6,206 nt of DNA. Origin: Clostridia bacterium (GTDB taxonomy: Bacteria; Bacillota; Clostridia; Christensenellales; CAG-1252). The translations under genes and the position numbers were made by a program. Below the pieces are notes generated by a model. That model made no database searches. It had not been told where the DNA came from and worked only from the letters and a program-made list of their open reading frames with translations. Shown piece after piece: positions 1 through 5,937 of this stretch. The stretch lies in the NCBI GenBank assembly GCA_017615495.1, contig JAGAAA010000022.1, positions 1 through 6,206 on the forward strand, in the 5' to 3' direction. Every line of letters begins with the position of its first letter. Position 1 is the first letter of the stretch.

Positions 1-246
1 CAAACGATGGAGTACATTGGAGGACAGATGCCCACAACATTTAGTGTAGGGGATTATCTTTGCGGTATCTCTCCGGATAATAGTGCTTTGATTGATAAAG
101 ACGGCAATAATATCAATCCGCAAATAACGCCTAGCAACTATAGCTTATACATGGCATTTAATTCCGGTAGCTGTGATTATATGGCAATTAATGCCGGTGG
201 CTTGGGCGTTTTGTGCCAGTGGTGGCCGCAGCCGCAACAATCATGA
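1..246 (+). CDS. Unrecognised protein, probably the C-terminal end of a gene starting before the window
   Basis: The reading frame is open from base 1 (codons CAA ACG ATG...) to the TGA at 244-246, so this is most simply the last 81 codons of a longer gene. I do not recognise the family. The visible part is rich in Asn, Gly, Ser and Tyr, has three cysteines and ends in a Trp-Trp-Pro-Gln-Pro-Gln-Gln-Ser tail. No membrane segment or catalytic motif is evident. The composition would suit an extracellular, pilin-like or phage-structural protein, but that is only a guess. An alternative is a complete 72-residue protein starting at ATG 28, because GGAGG at 19-23 sits 4 bases before it; that match may be chance, since the same bases encode Gly-Gly. 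G+C is about 45%, clearly below the genes downstream, which hints at a different origin or expression class. A strong terminator follows, so it is transcriptionally separate from uvrC. Confidence 0.55.
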   Translation, partial: QTMEYIGGQMPTTFSVGDYLCGISPDNSALIDKDGNNINPQITPSNYSLYMAFNSGSCDYMAINAGGLGVLCQWWPQPQQS

Positions 247-248
247 TG

Positions 249-281
249 TTGCGTTGTGAACGCAAAAGTTGACTTTGTCAA
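249..281 (+). other. Two small tandem hairpins in the 3' untranslated region of the first gene
   Basis: Bases 249-255 and 259-265 form a perfect 7-bp stem (TTGCGTT/AACGCAA) with a 3-base loop. Bases 269-273 and 277-281 form a second 5-bp stem (TTGAC/GTCAA) with a 3-base loop. Both lie between the stop codon at 244-246 and the main terminator. The pairing is seen directly. A role in 3'-end stability or termination of the upstream transcript is inference. The first stem is followed by only a short A-rich stretch and not a T-run, so it is not a standard terminator by itself. Confidence 0.4.
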
Positions 282-290
282 TTAACTCGG

Positions 291-323
291 CTGTCCACCC
301 CTTTTGGGGTGGGCAGTTTTTTT
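291..323 (+). terminator. Strong rho-independent terminator after the first gene
   Basis: Bases 291-301 pair with 306-316 to give an 11-bp stem containing one G-U pair, closed by a TTTT loop and followed by seven T residues (317-323). This is a textbook intrinsic terminator on the + strand. On the other strand no T-run follows, so it acts in one direction. It isolates the upstream gene from uvrC. Confidence 0.93.
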
Positions 324-359
324 AGCGGCATACCTCTTTTGTTTTTCCCGCGCGTGTAG

Positions 360-365
360 TATAAT
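360..365 (+). promoter_or_regulatory. -10 box of the uvrC promoter
   Basis: A perfect TATAAT lies at 360-365. The -35 region is poor: TTGTTT at 339-344 gives a 15-base spacer and TTTTGT at 337-342 gives 17. The expected transcription start, about 7 bases after the -10 box, falls at or next to the A of the uvrC ATG at 372. The box also sits inside the short inverted repeat AGTAT-A-ATACT (358-368). Confidence 0.6.
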
Positions 366-371
366 ACTGAT

Positions 372-2201
372 ATGAACGACGTTATCCGCTTAAAACTGAA
401 GGAGCTCCCCATTGACAGTGGGGTATATTTGATGCGCGACAAAGCGGGCGCGATCATTTACGTCGGCAAGGCAAAAAACCTAAAAAACCGCGTGCGCTCC
501 TACTTCAATTCTTCGCCCAAGGCGGAGAAGGTTCTTGCCATGGTCGCAAAGGTGGAGGACTTCGATTATTTGATCACCCGCACCGAGGAAGAAGCGCTCG
601 TTCTTGAAAACAATCTGATCAAGGTGCACAAGCCTTTTTACAACATCCTTTTGAAGGACGACAAGCTTTACCCCTTCTTGCGCATAGACGTCAGTAAGGA
701 CTTCCCGCGGGTGGAGATCATCCGCCGTTTGAAGGCGGACAACGCGCGTTACTTCGGCCCGTATATGGTGGGCATCTCCGCGCAGGAACTTTTGAAGCTG
801 ATCCATTCCGCGTTTCCCATCCGCGAATGCGGGTTGAATATGGACAAGATACCCAAAAATCATCGCCCGTGCCTCAACGCGCATATCGGGCGCTGTTTGG
901 CGCCTTGCGCCGGAAGCGTGACGAGGGAAGAGTATCACCGCGTCGTTCGCGACGTGATGGCGTTTTTGAAAGGCAACGACAAGACAATCCGCGACAATTT
1001 GGAAAAGAAAATGGAAGAGGCTTCCGAGGCGATGCAGTACGAGCAGGCAATGCGTTACCGCGACGCGCTTGCATCCTTGGACAAGATGATCCGTAGGCAG
1101 ATAGCCTCTCTCCCCAAGGACTTTAACCTCGACGTGTTTGGCGTGGCGTCGGGCGGGGACGGCATGGCGGTAGCCACCGTCATCGTGCGCGGCGGCAAGA
1201 TGGTCGGCGGCGAAAAGTTTGCCATCCGCGACGCGGGGCTTGACCTTGCGGACACCCTTTCCAGCTTTATCAACCGCTATTACGACAGCGGCATCGTCGC
1301 CGACGAAGTGGTCAGCGCGGTGGACTTGCCGGATGCGGTGGCGCTTTCCTCCATTCTTTCGGAAAAGAAGGGCGAAAAGGTGCTTGTTTCCACCCCCAAA
1401 GCGGGCGTGCGCCGTCAGTTGTGCGATATTGCGATGAAAAACGCGATGGAATACCTTTCGCGCAGTACCAAAGAGCTTTCGCGCAAGGAGCGCATGACCA
1501 CGGGCGCTTGCCGTCATTTGGCGGAGATCCTCTCCTTGAATTCCACGTTGGACCGCATCGAATGCTTTGATATCAGCCACACCGGCGGCGTTGACAAAGT
1601 GAGCTCGATGGTGGTGTTCACCAAAGGGGAAAAGGACGCCAAAATGTACCGAACTTTCCGCATAAAAACCGTGGAAGGCAACAACGATTTCGCTTGTATG
1701 AAGGAGACGCTTTCCCGCCGATTTGAGCGGCTCAAAGAGGGCAAGGACGCCTCCTTTGGCAAGCGGCCCGACCTCCTTGTGATCGACGGCGGCATCGGAC
1801 AGGTGCGTTACGCAATGGAGGCGATGACGGAAGCGGGGGAGAACATCCCGATGATAGGTCTTGCCGAACGGGAGGAAATCATCGTTTTGCCCTCGGGGGA
1901 GGAGATCTTTTTGCCCAAATCCGGCTTTGCCCTCCGCTTGCTGATACGCATCCGCGACGAAGCGCACCGTTTCGCCATCACTTTTCACCGAAAACTTCGC
2001 GGAAAACGCAGCGTAAAAAGCATGCTTCTCGAAGTGGAAGGGCTGGGCGAAAAGCGCGTAACGGCGTTGCACAAAGCTTTCGGTTCATTGGAGGAACTTT
2101 CAAACGCTTCGGTGGAGGAGATCGCCCGCGTGAAAGGCATTCCGTTCCCGGTCGCGGAGAAGGTGGCGGCGTTTTTTGCCGCGGAAAAAGCCAAGAAATA
2201 A
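372..2201 (+). CDS. uvrC: UvrABC system protein C, excision nuclease subunit
   Basis: UvrC makes the 3' and 5' incisions around bulky DNA lesions after UvrA/UvrB recognition, in the cytoplasm. At 609 residues it has full family length. The N-terminal GIY-YIG nuclease domain (about 10-95) shows GVYLM, IYVGKAKNLKNR (Tyr30, Arg40) and Glu79 in LVLENN. Cys153, Cys167, Cys175 and Cys179 match the iron-sulfur cysteine cluster of the family. A UVR domain that binds UvrB lies at about 205-240. The C-terminal RNase H-like nuclease keeps Asp400 (CFDIS), Asp472 (LLVIDGG) and His532 (DEAHRF), and tandem helix-hairpin-helix motifs follow at about 550-602 (VEGLGEKR, VKGIPFPVAEK). All known catalytic residues are present. 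The start is ATG 372: a TAG in the same frame at 357-359 rules out an earlier one, and the next ATG (432) would remove part of the nuclease domain. There is no Shine-Dalgarno sequence before it. Confidence 0.97.
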   Translation: MNDVIRLKLKELPIDSGVYLMRDKAGAIIYVGKAKNLKNRVRSYFNSSPKAEKVLAMVAKVEDFDYLITRTEEEALVLENNLIKVHKPFYNILLKDDKLYPFLRIDVSKDFPRVEIIRRLKADNARYFGPYMVGISAQELLKLIHSAFPIRECGLNMDKIPKNHRPCLNAHIGRCLAPCAGSVTREEYHRVVRDVMAFLKGNDKTIRDNLEKKMEEASEAMQYEQAMRYRDALASLDKMIRRQIASLPKDFNLDVFGVASGGDGMAVATVIVRGGKMVGGEKFAIRDAGLDLADTLSSFINRYYDSGIVADEVVSAVDLPDAVALSSILSEKKGEKVLVSTPKAGVRRQLCDIAMKNAMEYLSRSTKELSRKERMTTGACRHLAEILSLNSTLDRIECFDISHTGGVDKVSSMVVFTKGEKDAKMYRTFRIKTVEGNNDFACMKETLSRRFERLKEGKDASFGKRPDLLVIDGGIGQVRYAMEAMTEAGENIPMIGLAEREEIIVLPSGEEIFLPKSGFALRLLIRIRDEAHRFAITFHRKLRGKRSVKSMLLEVEGLGEKRVTALHKAFGSLEELSNASVEEIARVKGIPFPVAEKVAAFFAAEKAKK

Positions 2202-2206
2202 AGTTC

Positions 2207-2228
2207 GGGCAAGGTTTTGTGCCTTTTT
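2207..2228 (+). terminator. Weak possible terminator after uvrC
   Basis: Bases 2207-2211 (GGGCA) can pair with 2220-2224 (TGCCT, with one G-U), with an 8-base loop and five T residues (2224-2228). The stem is only 5 bp, so termination would be partial at best. It lies just before the promoter of the next gene, where a terminator would be expected. Confidence 0.25.
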
Positions 2229-2232
2229 GCTC

Positions 2233-2262
2233 TTGAAAAGTACCCGTAAAATAAGTTACAAT
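2233..2262 (+). promoter_or_regulatory. Sigma-A-type promoter for the HAD-hprK-murB-whiA-HPr-dnaE operon
   Basis: TTGAAA (2233-2238) and TACAAT (2257-2262) are separated by 18 bases, each one or two mismatches from consensus. A second, overlapping -10 candidate, TATAAT at 2262-2267, has no good -35 at normal spacing. Transcription would start near 2269-2274, leaving a leader of about 20-25 bases with AGAGG (2281-2285) 8 bases before the ATG at 2294. This is the only convincing promoter I see ahead of the downstream gene string. Confidence 0.6.
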
Positions 2263-2293
2263 ATAATTTAGACGATTTGAAGAGGACTTTTGG

Positions 2294-3097
2294 ATGAAGT
2301 ATAAGTTGATCGCAAGCGATTTTGACAACACCATTCACGATGGGGAAAGGGTTCCTCCTCGCGTTTTGCGCGCCATTGCCGAGTATCGCAGGGCAGGCGG
2401 CAAATTCGTGGTGGCAACGGGTCGCGTCTTTGAATCCATCCGCAAAAAGATGGGTATGCTCGGCGCGGATGACGAACTGATCGCTTGCCAAGGCGCCGCT
2501 CTTTACCGCGCGTCGACGGGGGAGGTGTTGGAGCGCTTTCCGCTCCCGCCCGAGATCGCAAAAAAGGCGGTGGACTTTTACGAGGCGCACGGCGACGTTT
2601 GCCACGCTTACGCCGACCACGAGTTTTTTGTGGAAAAGGAAAACCCGTTCAGCGGCAAATACGCGGCTTATTGCGACGTTGACCCCACTTATATCGGCTA
2701 TCCGTTGAGCAAATTTTTGCCCAAAATGCCCTTTGTGAACAAAGTCATCGCCATCATTCCCGTCGAGATCATTGACGATAGACTGAAGGAACTTTCCGCG
2801 CTTCTCGGCCCCGAGGCGGAAGTCACAAAAAGCGCTCCGATGTTCCTCGAAGTCACTTCGGCAAAGGCGGGCAAGGGCAACTGTCTCATCGCGCTTGCAA
2901 AGCGCCTTGGCATTCCCATCGAACAAACCGTTGCGGTGGGCGACAACTTAAACGACCTTTCCATGATCCGCGCCGCGGGGCTTGGCGCAACGGTGGAAAA
3001 CGGCGTCCCCGCCCTGAAGCAAGAAGCGGATATCGTTTTGCCTTCGGTCAAGGACGGCGGCGTAGCCGACCTGATAGAGAACATTCTAAAAGACTGA
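2294..3097 (+). CDS. Cof-type HAD-superfamily (IIB) hydrolase, sugar-phosphate or nucleotide phosphatase-like
   Basis: A 267-residue cytoplasmic phosphatase of the HAD superfamily with a C2B (Cof-type) cap. Motif I is DFDNT (Asp9 nucleophile, Asp11 acid/base), with Asn where many relatives have Gly. Motif II is the Thr42 region (VATGR), motif III is Lys194 in AGKGN, and motif IV is GDNLND (216-221), which binds magnesium. The cap lies between about 80 and 185. The C-terminal pattern, with an alternating Ala/Gly-rich stretch, EADIVLPS and DGGVADLI, is typical of the Cof family. The family dephosphorylates a range of sugar phosphates, FMN, PLP and similar metabolites; the substrate cannot be read from sequence. 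It is not PpaX, the HAD phosphatase linked to hprK in Bacillus, which belongs to another HAD subfamily. The start is supported by AGAGG at 2281-2285. It is probably the first gene of the operon, 24 bases ahead of hprK. Confidence 0.92.
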   Translation: MKYKLIASDFDNTIHDGERVPPRVLRAIAEYRRAGGKFVVATGRVFESIRKKMGMLGADDELIACQGAALYRASTGEVLERFPLPPEIAKKAVDFYEAHGDVCHAYADHEFFVEKENPFSGKYAAYCDVDPTYIGYPLSKFLPKMPFVNKVIAIIPVEIIDDRLKELSALLGPEAEVTKSAPMFLEVTSAKAGKGNCLIALAKRLGIPIEQTVAVGDNLNDLSMIRAAGLGATVENGVPALKQEADIVLPSVKDGGVADLIENILKD

Positions 3098-3110
3098 CAA
3101 AAATCATCCT

Positions 3111-3115
3111 GGAGG
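3111..3115 (+). promoter_or_regulatory. Ribosome binding site that decides the hprK start
   Basis: GGAGG at 3111-3115 precedes three in-frame start codons: GTG 3119 (3 bases away), ATG 3122 (6 bases) and ATG 3128 (12 bases). Only ATG 3122 has a near-optimal spacing. Confidence 0.75.
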
Positions 3116-3121
3116 CGTGTG

Positions 3122-4075
3122 ATGACAATGCTTGGCAAATACAATAAGCAAAAAGAGGAAAAGGAAAGCCGCGCGGTAGACGCGGTGGCTTTTGCCGACG
3201 CTCTCAAACTGAAAACGGTCTATGCGCCCGAAGGCGCGTCGCTGGTGTTTACCACTTCGGCAATTTGTCGCCCCGGTCTTTTTCTTGCCGGGTACGAAGA
3301 ATTTTTCGCCGCGAGCCGCGTCATCGTCTTCGGCAGCGCGGAGATGAGCTTTGCCATGAGTTTGGAGAAGCAGGTCCTTTCCGACCGGTTGGATAAGATG
3401 TGCTCTCTCGGCGTTCCCTGCATCGTTATTGCAAGAGGCATCAAACCGACGCCCGAATTTGAGGAAGCGGCGGCAAAGCACAAAGTGCCCCTTTACACCA
3501 CCACCGAGATCACCGGACAGATCGGCGCGGATATCAGCGCGTTTATCGACAACGTCCTCGCGGAGGAGATCACCATCCACGGCGTTTTGGTGGACGTTGC
3601 GGGTATGGGCGTGCTTTTGACCGGCGCCAGCGGCATCGGCAAGAGCGAAGTTGCGTTGGAACTCGTTCATCGCGGGCATAGATTGGTGGCGGATGACAGC
3701 GTCATCATCAAGAGGGTAAACGACCTTTTGATCGGCCGCGCCCCCGATATGATCCGCCATATGCTGGAGATCCGCGGCGTGGGCATCATCAACGTGGAAC
3801 GTTTGTTCGGTTCGGTGGCGGTGCGCGTCAACAAATCGGTGGACGCCGTCTTTGAACTGGTCAATTGGCAGGAGGGCAAGACCTACGAGCGCATCGGGTC
3901 GGAAAACCCCACCGAGGAGATCCTCGGCGTTGCCATCCCCAAACTGGAGATCCCCGTCAAGGCGGGCAGAAACCTCTTCGTGGTCATCGAAGCGGCGGTG
4001 GCGTCCCTGCGCTTGAAGCAGATGGGCTACAGCGCCCCGGATGAACTTGAGGAGCGCTTGAAGTCAAGCAAATAA
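3122..4075 (+). CDS. hprK: HPr kinase/phosphorylase
   Basis: HprK phosphorylates the regulatory serine (Ser46) of HPr or Crh with ATP or pyrophosphate when glycolytic intermediates are high, and removes the phosphate when phosphate is high. It controls catabolite repression and is a cytoplasmic hexamer. From ATG 3122 the protein has 317 residues, close to the usual 310-320. The N-terminal HprK domain covers about 1-130. The catalytic domain shows His153 before GVLVDV, the P-loop GASGIGKS (168-175), Asp191-Asp192 (VADDS), the family signature LEIRGVGIINV (215-225, Glu216 and Arg218) and the C-terminal PVKAGRN (278-284). All the catalytic residues I know are retained. GTG 3119 and ATG 3128 are alternative starts that change the protein by only one or two residues. 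It lies in the same operon as an HPr-like gene (5934-6170), its likely substrate. Confidence 0.96.
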   Translation: MTMLGKYNKQKEEKESRAVDAVAFADALKLKTVYAPEGASLVFTTSAICRPGLFLAGYEEFFAASRVIVFGSAEMSFAMSLEKQVLSDRLDKMCSLGVPCIVIARGIKPTPEFEEAAAKHKVPLYTTTEITGQIGADISAFIDNVLAEEITIHGVLVDVAGMGVLLTGASGIGKSEVALELVHRGHRLVADDSVIIKRVNDLLIGRAPDMIRHMLEIRGVGIINVERLFGSVAVRVNKSVDAVFELVNWQEGKTYERIGSENPTEEILGVAIPKLEIPVKAGRNLFVVIEAAVASLRLKQMGYSAPDELEERLKSSK

Positions 4076-4114
4076 CTTTTTCGCCATATACTATACCGTT
4101 TAAGGCGGTGTGGT

Positions 4115-5014
4115 ATGGACGGATTGATTTTGGAAGCAAGGCGGCTTGGCATTGCGGTGCAATGTGACGTTGAAGGAAAACTTCTTACGAGTTTTTGTAG
4201 CGGCGGCAGGGTGAAATATCTGTTTTGTCCCTCTTCCGCGCGTGAAACTACGGCGACGTTGCAGTTGTTGAAGCTAAGAGGCGTGCCCTATCGGGTGATC
4301 GGCGGCGGAAGCAATATTCTGCTCCCCGACGAAGGTTACGCGGGCGCGCTCGTAAAGCTGAACTTGCGCGGCATAGGCGTTTGCGGCAACGTTGTGACGG
4401 CGGATGCGGGGGTGCCCCTCCCGCTTCTTGCAAAGGTCGCGGCGGAAAAAGGACTTTCGGGTTTGGAATTCGCTTGCGGCATCCCCGGTACGGTGGGCGG
4501 CGCGGCAAAAACCAACGCGGGCGCTTTCGGGCAGATGACGTCGGACGTCCTTACCGAAGCGATCGTGTTGACCAAGCAAGGAGAAGTGCAAGCGTTTCCG
4601 GCAGGGTGCCTTAAGATGGGTTATCACTCTTGCGTCTTTCCCGAAGGGGGCGTCGTGCTGTGCTTGAAATTAACGCTTACGCCGGACGACAAACTCGCCA
4701 TTGCGGAACGGATGCGACGGATGAAACTACGGCGACAAGAAACACAACCCGCCGAGCCATCCGCGGGAAGCGTGTTTCAAAGAGTGGGGGAAACGCCCGC
4801 CGCGGTCTACGTGGAAAAGACGGGGCTCAAAGGGCTCCGCATCGGCGGGGCGCAACTGTCCCGCAAGCATTGTAATTTTATCGTCAACAAAGGCGGCGCT
4901 ACGACGGAAGACTTCTTCGCCGTTGCGCAACAAGTGAAAAACAGGGTGTTTGACGCCTTTGGCGTCAGCCTTGCGTATGAGGTGGAACGGATATGCTCAC
5001 CGAAAAGCAACTGA
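4115..5014 (+). CDS. murB: UDP-N-acetylenolpyruvoylglucosamine reductase (MurB), with an altered active-site motif
   Basis: MurB is a cytoplasmic FAD enzyme that reduces UDP-GlcNAc-enolpyruvate to UDP-MurNAc with NADPH in peptidoglycan synthesis. At 299 residues it fits the shorter type II form. The FAD-binding motif GGGSN (63-67) is intact, as are GLSGLEFACGIPGTVGG (113-129) and NAGAFG (134-139). Also present are PSAGSVF (215-221, catalytic Ser219), the GLKGLRIGGAQLS region (237-249) and the terminal AYEVERI with Glu289. One change matters: the usual Gly-Tyr-Arg-x-Ser motif reads GYHSC (169-173), so the conserved catalytic arginine is His171 and the serine is Cys173. The N-terminal GGPA-type motif is also altered, to GGRV (30-33), and the protein has about ten cysteines. 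The fold assignment is secure; full activity is less so. The start is supported by AAGGCGG at 4102-4108. Its 3' end carries the whiA ribosome binding site and start. Confidence 0.93.
   Translation: MDGLILEARRLGIAVQCDVEGKLLTSFCSGGRVKYLFCPSSARETTATLQLLKLRGVPYRVIGGGSNILLPDEGYAGALVKLNLRGIGVCGNVVTADAGVPLPLLAKVAAEKGLSGLEFACGIPGTVGGAAKTNAGAFGQMTSDVLTEAIVLTKQGEVQAFPAGCLKMGYHSCVFPEGGVVLCLKLTLTPDDKLAIAERMRRMKLRRQETQPAEPSAGSVFQRVGETPAAVYVEKTGLKGLRIGGAQLSRKHCNFIVNKGGATTEDFFAVAQQVKNRVFDAFGVSLAYEVERICSPKSN
4980..4985 (+). promoter_or_regulatory. Ribosome binding site of whiA, inside murB
   Basis: AGGTGG at 4980-4985 lies 7 bases before ATG 4993 and within the last codons of murB. It fixes the whiA start and the 22-base gene overlap, and suggests translational coupling of the two genes. 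Confidence 0.65.
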
Positions 5015-5937
5015 AAGAGGAATTGCACGCGCTTGCCGCGGAGGAAATGAGGGAGGCTTATATCTCCGCCATCTTGACCTTCGGCGGCGCGCTTTGCAAG
5101 GATGAAAAGGGGTACTACCTGACTTATTCCTCTTCCGATTACCTTCTCGCGTGGGAATTTGCTTCCTATCTGCGTGAAAAGTACGATTATCACGGGGAGG
5201 TAGGCATCGTCGACCCCGACGACAAACGCCGCAACCGGTTTTACCAAGTGGAAGTACGCGGCAGGCACGCTCTCGGGTTGCTTTCGGACGTAGGCAAAGT
5301 CAAGGTGGCGGGCGGCGAGATCGTTTCGTTGGACCTTGGCGTAAAAAGCAAGTTCTCCTCGGCAAAGGACGCCCAAGCTTATGCGCGCGGCGTGTTTCTC
5401 TCGGTGGGCAACCTTACCCGCGCGGCGGAAGGGCTTCGCTTGGAACTCACCTTCGAGGTGGAAAGCGATGCCGACGCCTTCCTTTCCTTCCTCAAAAGGG
5501 AAGAGATCGTCATGAGCAAGACCGAAAAGGGCGAAAAGTTCTCTTTGGCTACCCGCAAAGGGCAAACGCTTTCGGACTTTTGCGCCTTGATGGGCGCAAA
5601 CAAAAGCGTCCTCGTCTTGCAGGAAATGATCGTTAAAAAGTACGTGGACGGCAGGACGGCGCGCGCCGGAAACCTTGCCCTCGCCAATACCGACAAGTCG
5701 GTTTCCGCAGCCATCCGTCAGTACAACGACGCCGTCGCCTTGAGGGACGGCACGGGCGGCTTCCTCGGCGTGCCCAAAGAGATCGTGGAAGTGGCGATGG
5801 CGCGCATTGAAAACCCCGACGTTTCCATTGAGGAACTTGCAAAGTTCCTGCCCGGTAAGATCACCAAAAGCGGACTGTATCACCGCTTGCAAAAACTGCG
5901 CGAACTCGCGGAAAAAATCAGGGAGGACAAGCAATGA
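4993..5937 (+). CDS. whiA: WhiA-family DNA-binding regulator
   Basis: WhiA is a DNA-binding protein of Gram-positive bacteria. It activates sporulation-septation genes in Streptomyces and affects division, chromosome segregation and metabolism in Bacillus. At 314 residues it has normal length. The WhiA N-terminal domain (about 1-95) is followed by the degenerate LAGLIDADG homing-endonuclease-like fold (about 128-205), whose helix reads AYARGVFLSVGN (129-140) and lacks nuclease acidic residues, as in other bacterial WhiA. The SDFCALMGANKS stretch (194-205) and DKSVSAAIRQ (234-243) are recognisable. The C-terminal helix-turn-helix (about 273-309) includes ENPDVS, KITKSGLYHRL and QKLRELAEKI. The usual NRxxNCExAN signature is weakened to ARAGNLALAN (223-232). 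The gene overlaps murB by 22 bases and the HPr-like gene by 4 bases, so it is translated as part of the same operon. Its place just before an HPr gene is the classical whiA context. Confidence 0.94.
   Translation: MLTEKQLKEELHALAAEEMREAYISAILTFGGALCKDEKGYYLTYSSSDYLLAWEFASYLREKYDYHGEVGIVDPDDKRRNRFYQVEVRGRHALGLLSDVGKVKVAGGEIVSLDLGVKSKFSSAKDAQAYARGVFLSVGNLTRAAEGLRLELTFEVESDADAFLSFLKREEIVMSKTEKGEKFSLATRKGQTLSDFCALMGANKSVLVLQEMIVKKYVDGRTARAGNLALANTDKSVSAAIRQYNDAVALRDGTGGFLGVPKEIVEVAMARIENPDVSIEELAKFLPGKITKSGLYHRLQKLRELAEKIREDKQ

Noticed and set aside
480..2072. 530-codon open frame on the minus strand opposite uvrC
   Set aside because: It is the antisense shadow of a G+C-rich gene. The translation is His/Arg/Phe-rich with no recognisable domain, while the + strand encodes a complete UvrC.
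1985..2926. Long minus-strand open frame crossing the uvrC-HAD gap
   Set aside because: It overlaps two well-supported + strand genes and the promoter region, and shows no domain.
3119..3121. GTG as the hprK start
   Set aside because: It is only 3 bases from the GGAGG, and the adjacent ATG at 3122 has better spacing. The difference is one residue.
4087..4092. TATACT as a possible internal promoter before murB
   Set aside because: No -35 at acceptable spacing: the nearest candidate, TTGAAG at 4058-4063, is 23 bases away. The 39-base hprK-murB gap fits read-through.
4243..4736. A 15-base sequence (TGAAACTACGGCGAC) occurring twice in murB, at 4243-4257 and 4722-4736
   Set aside because: The two copies are read in different frames, with no flanking similarity, so they are not an internal duplication. 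Probably chance.
5380..5610. LAGLIDADG-like fold in whiA as a possible active homing endonuclease or intein
   Set aside because: All bacterial WhiA carry this degenerate domain. Catalytic acidic residues are absent and the gene is not interrupted.
4807..5934. 375-codon minus-strand open frame opposite murB and whiA
   Set aside because: It spans two real genes that are clearly coding on the + strand, has no family resemblance and is explained by codon bias.
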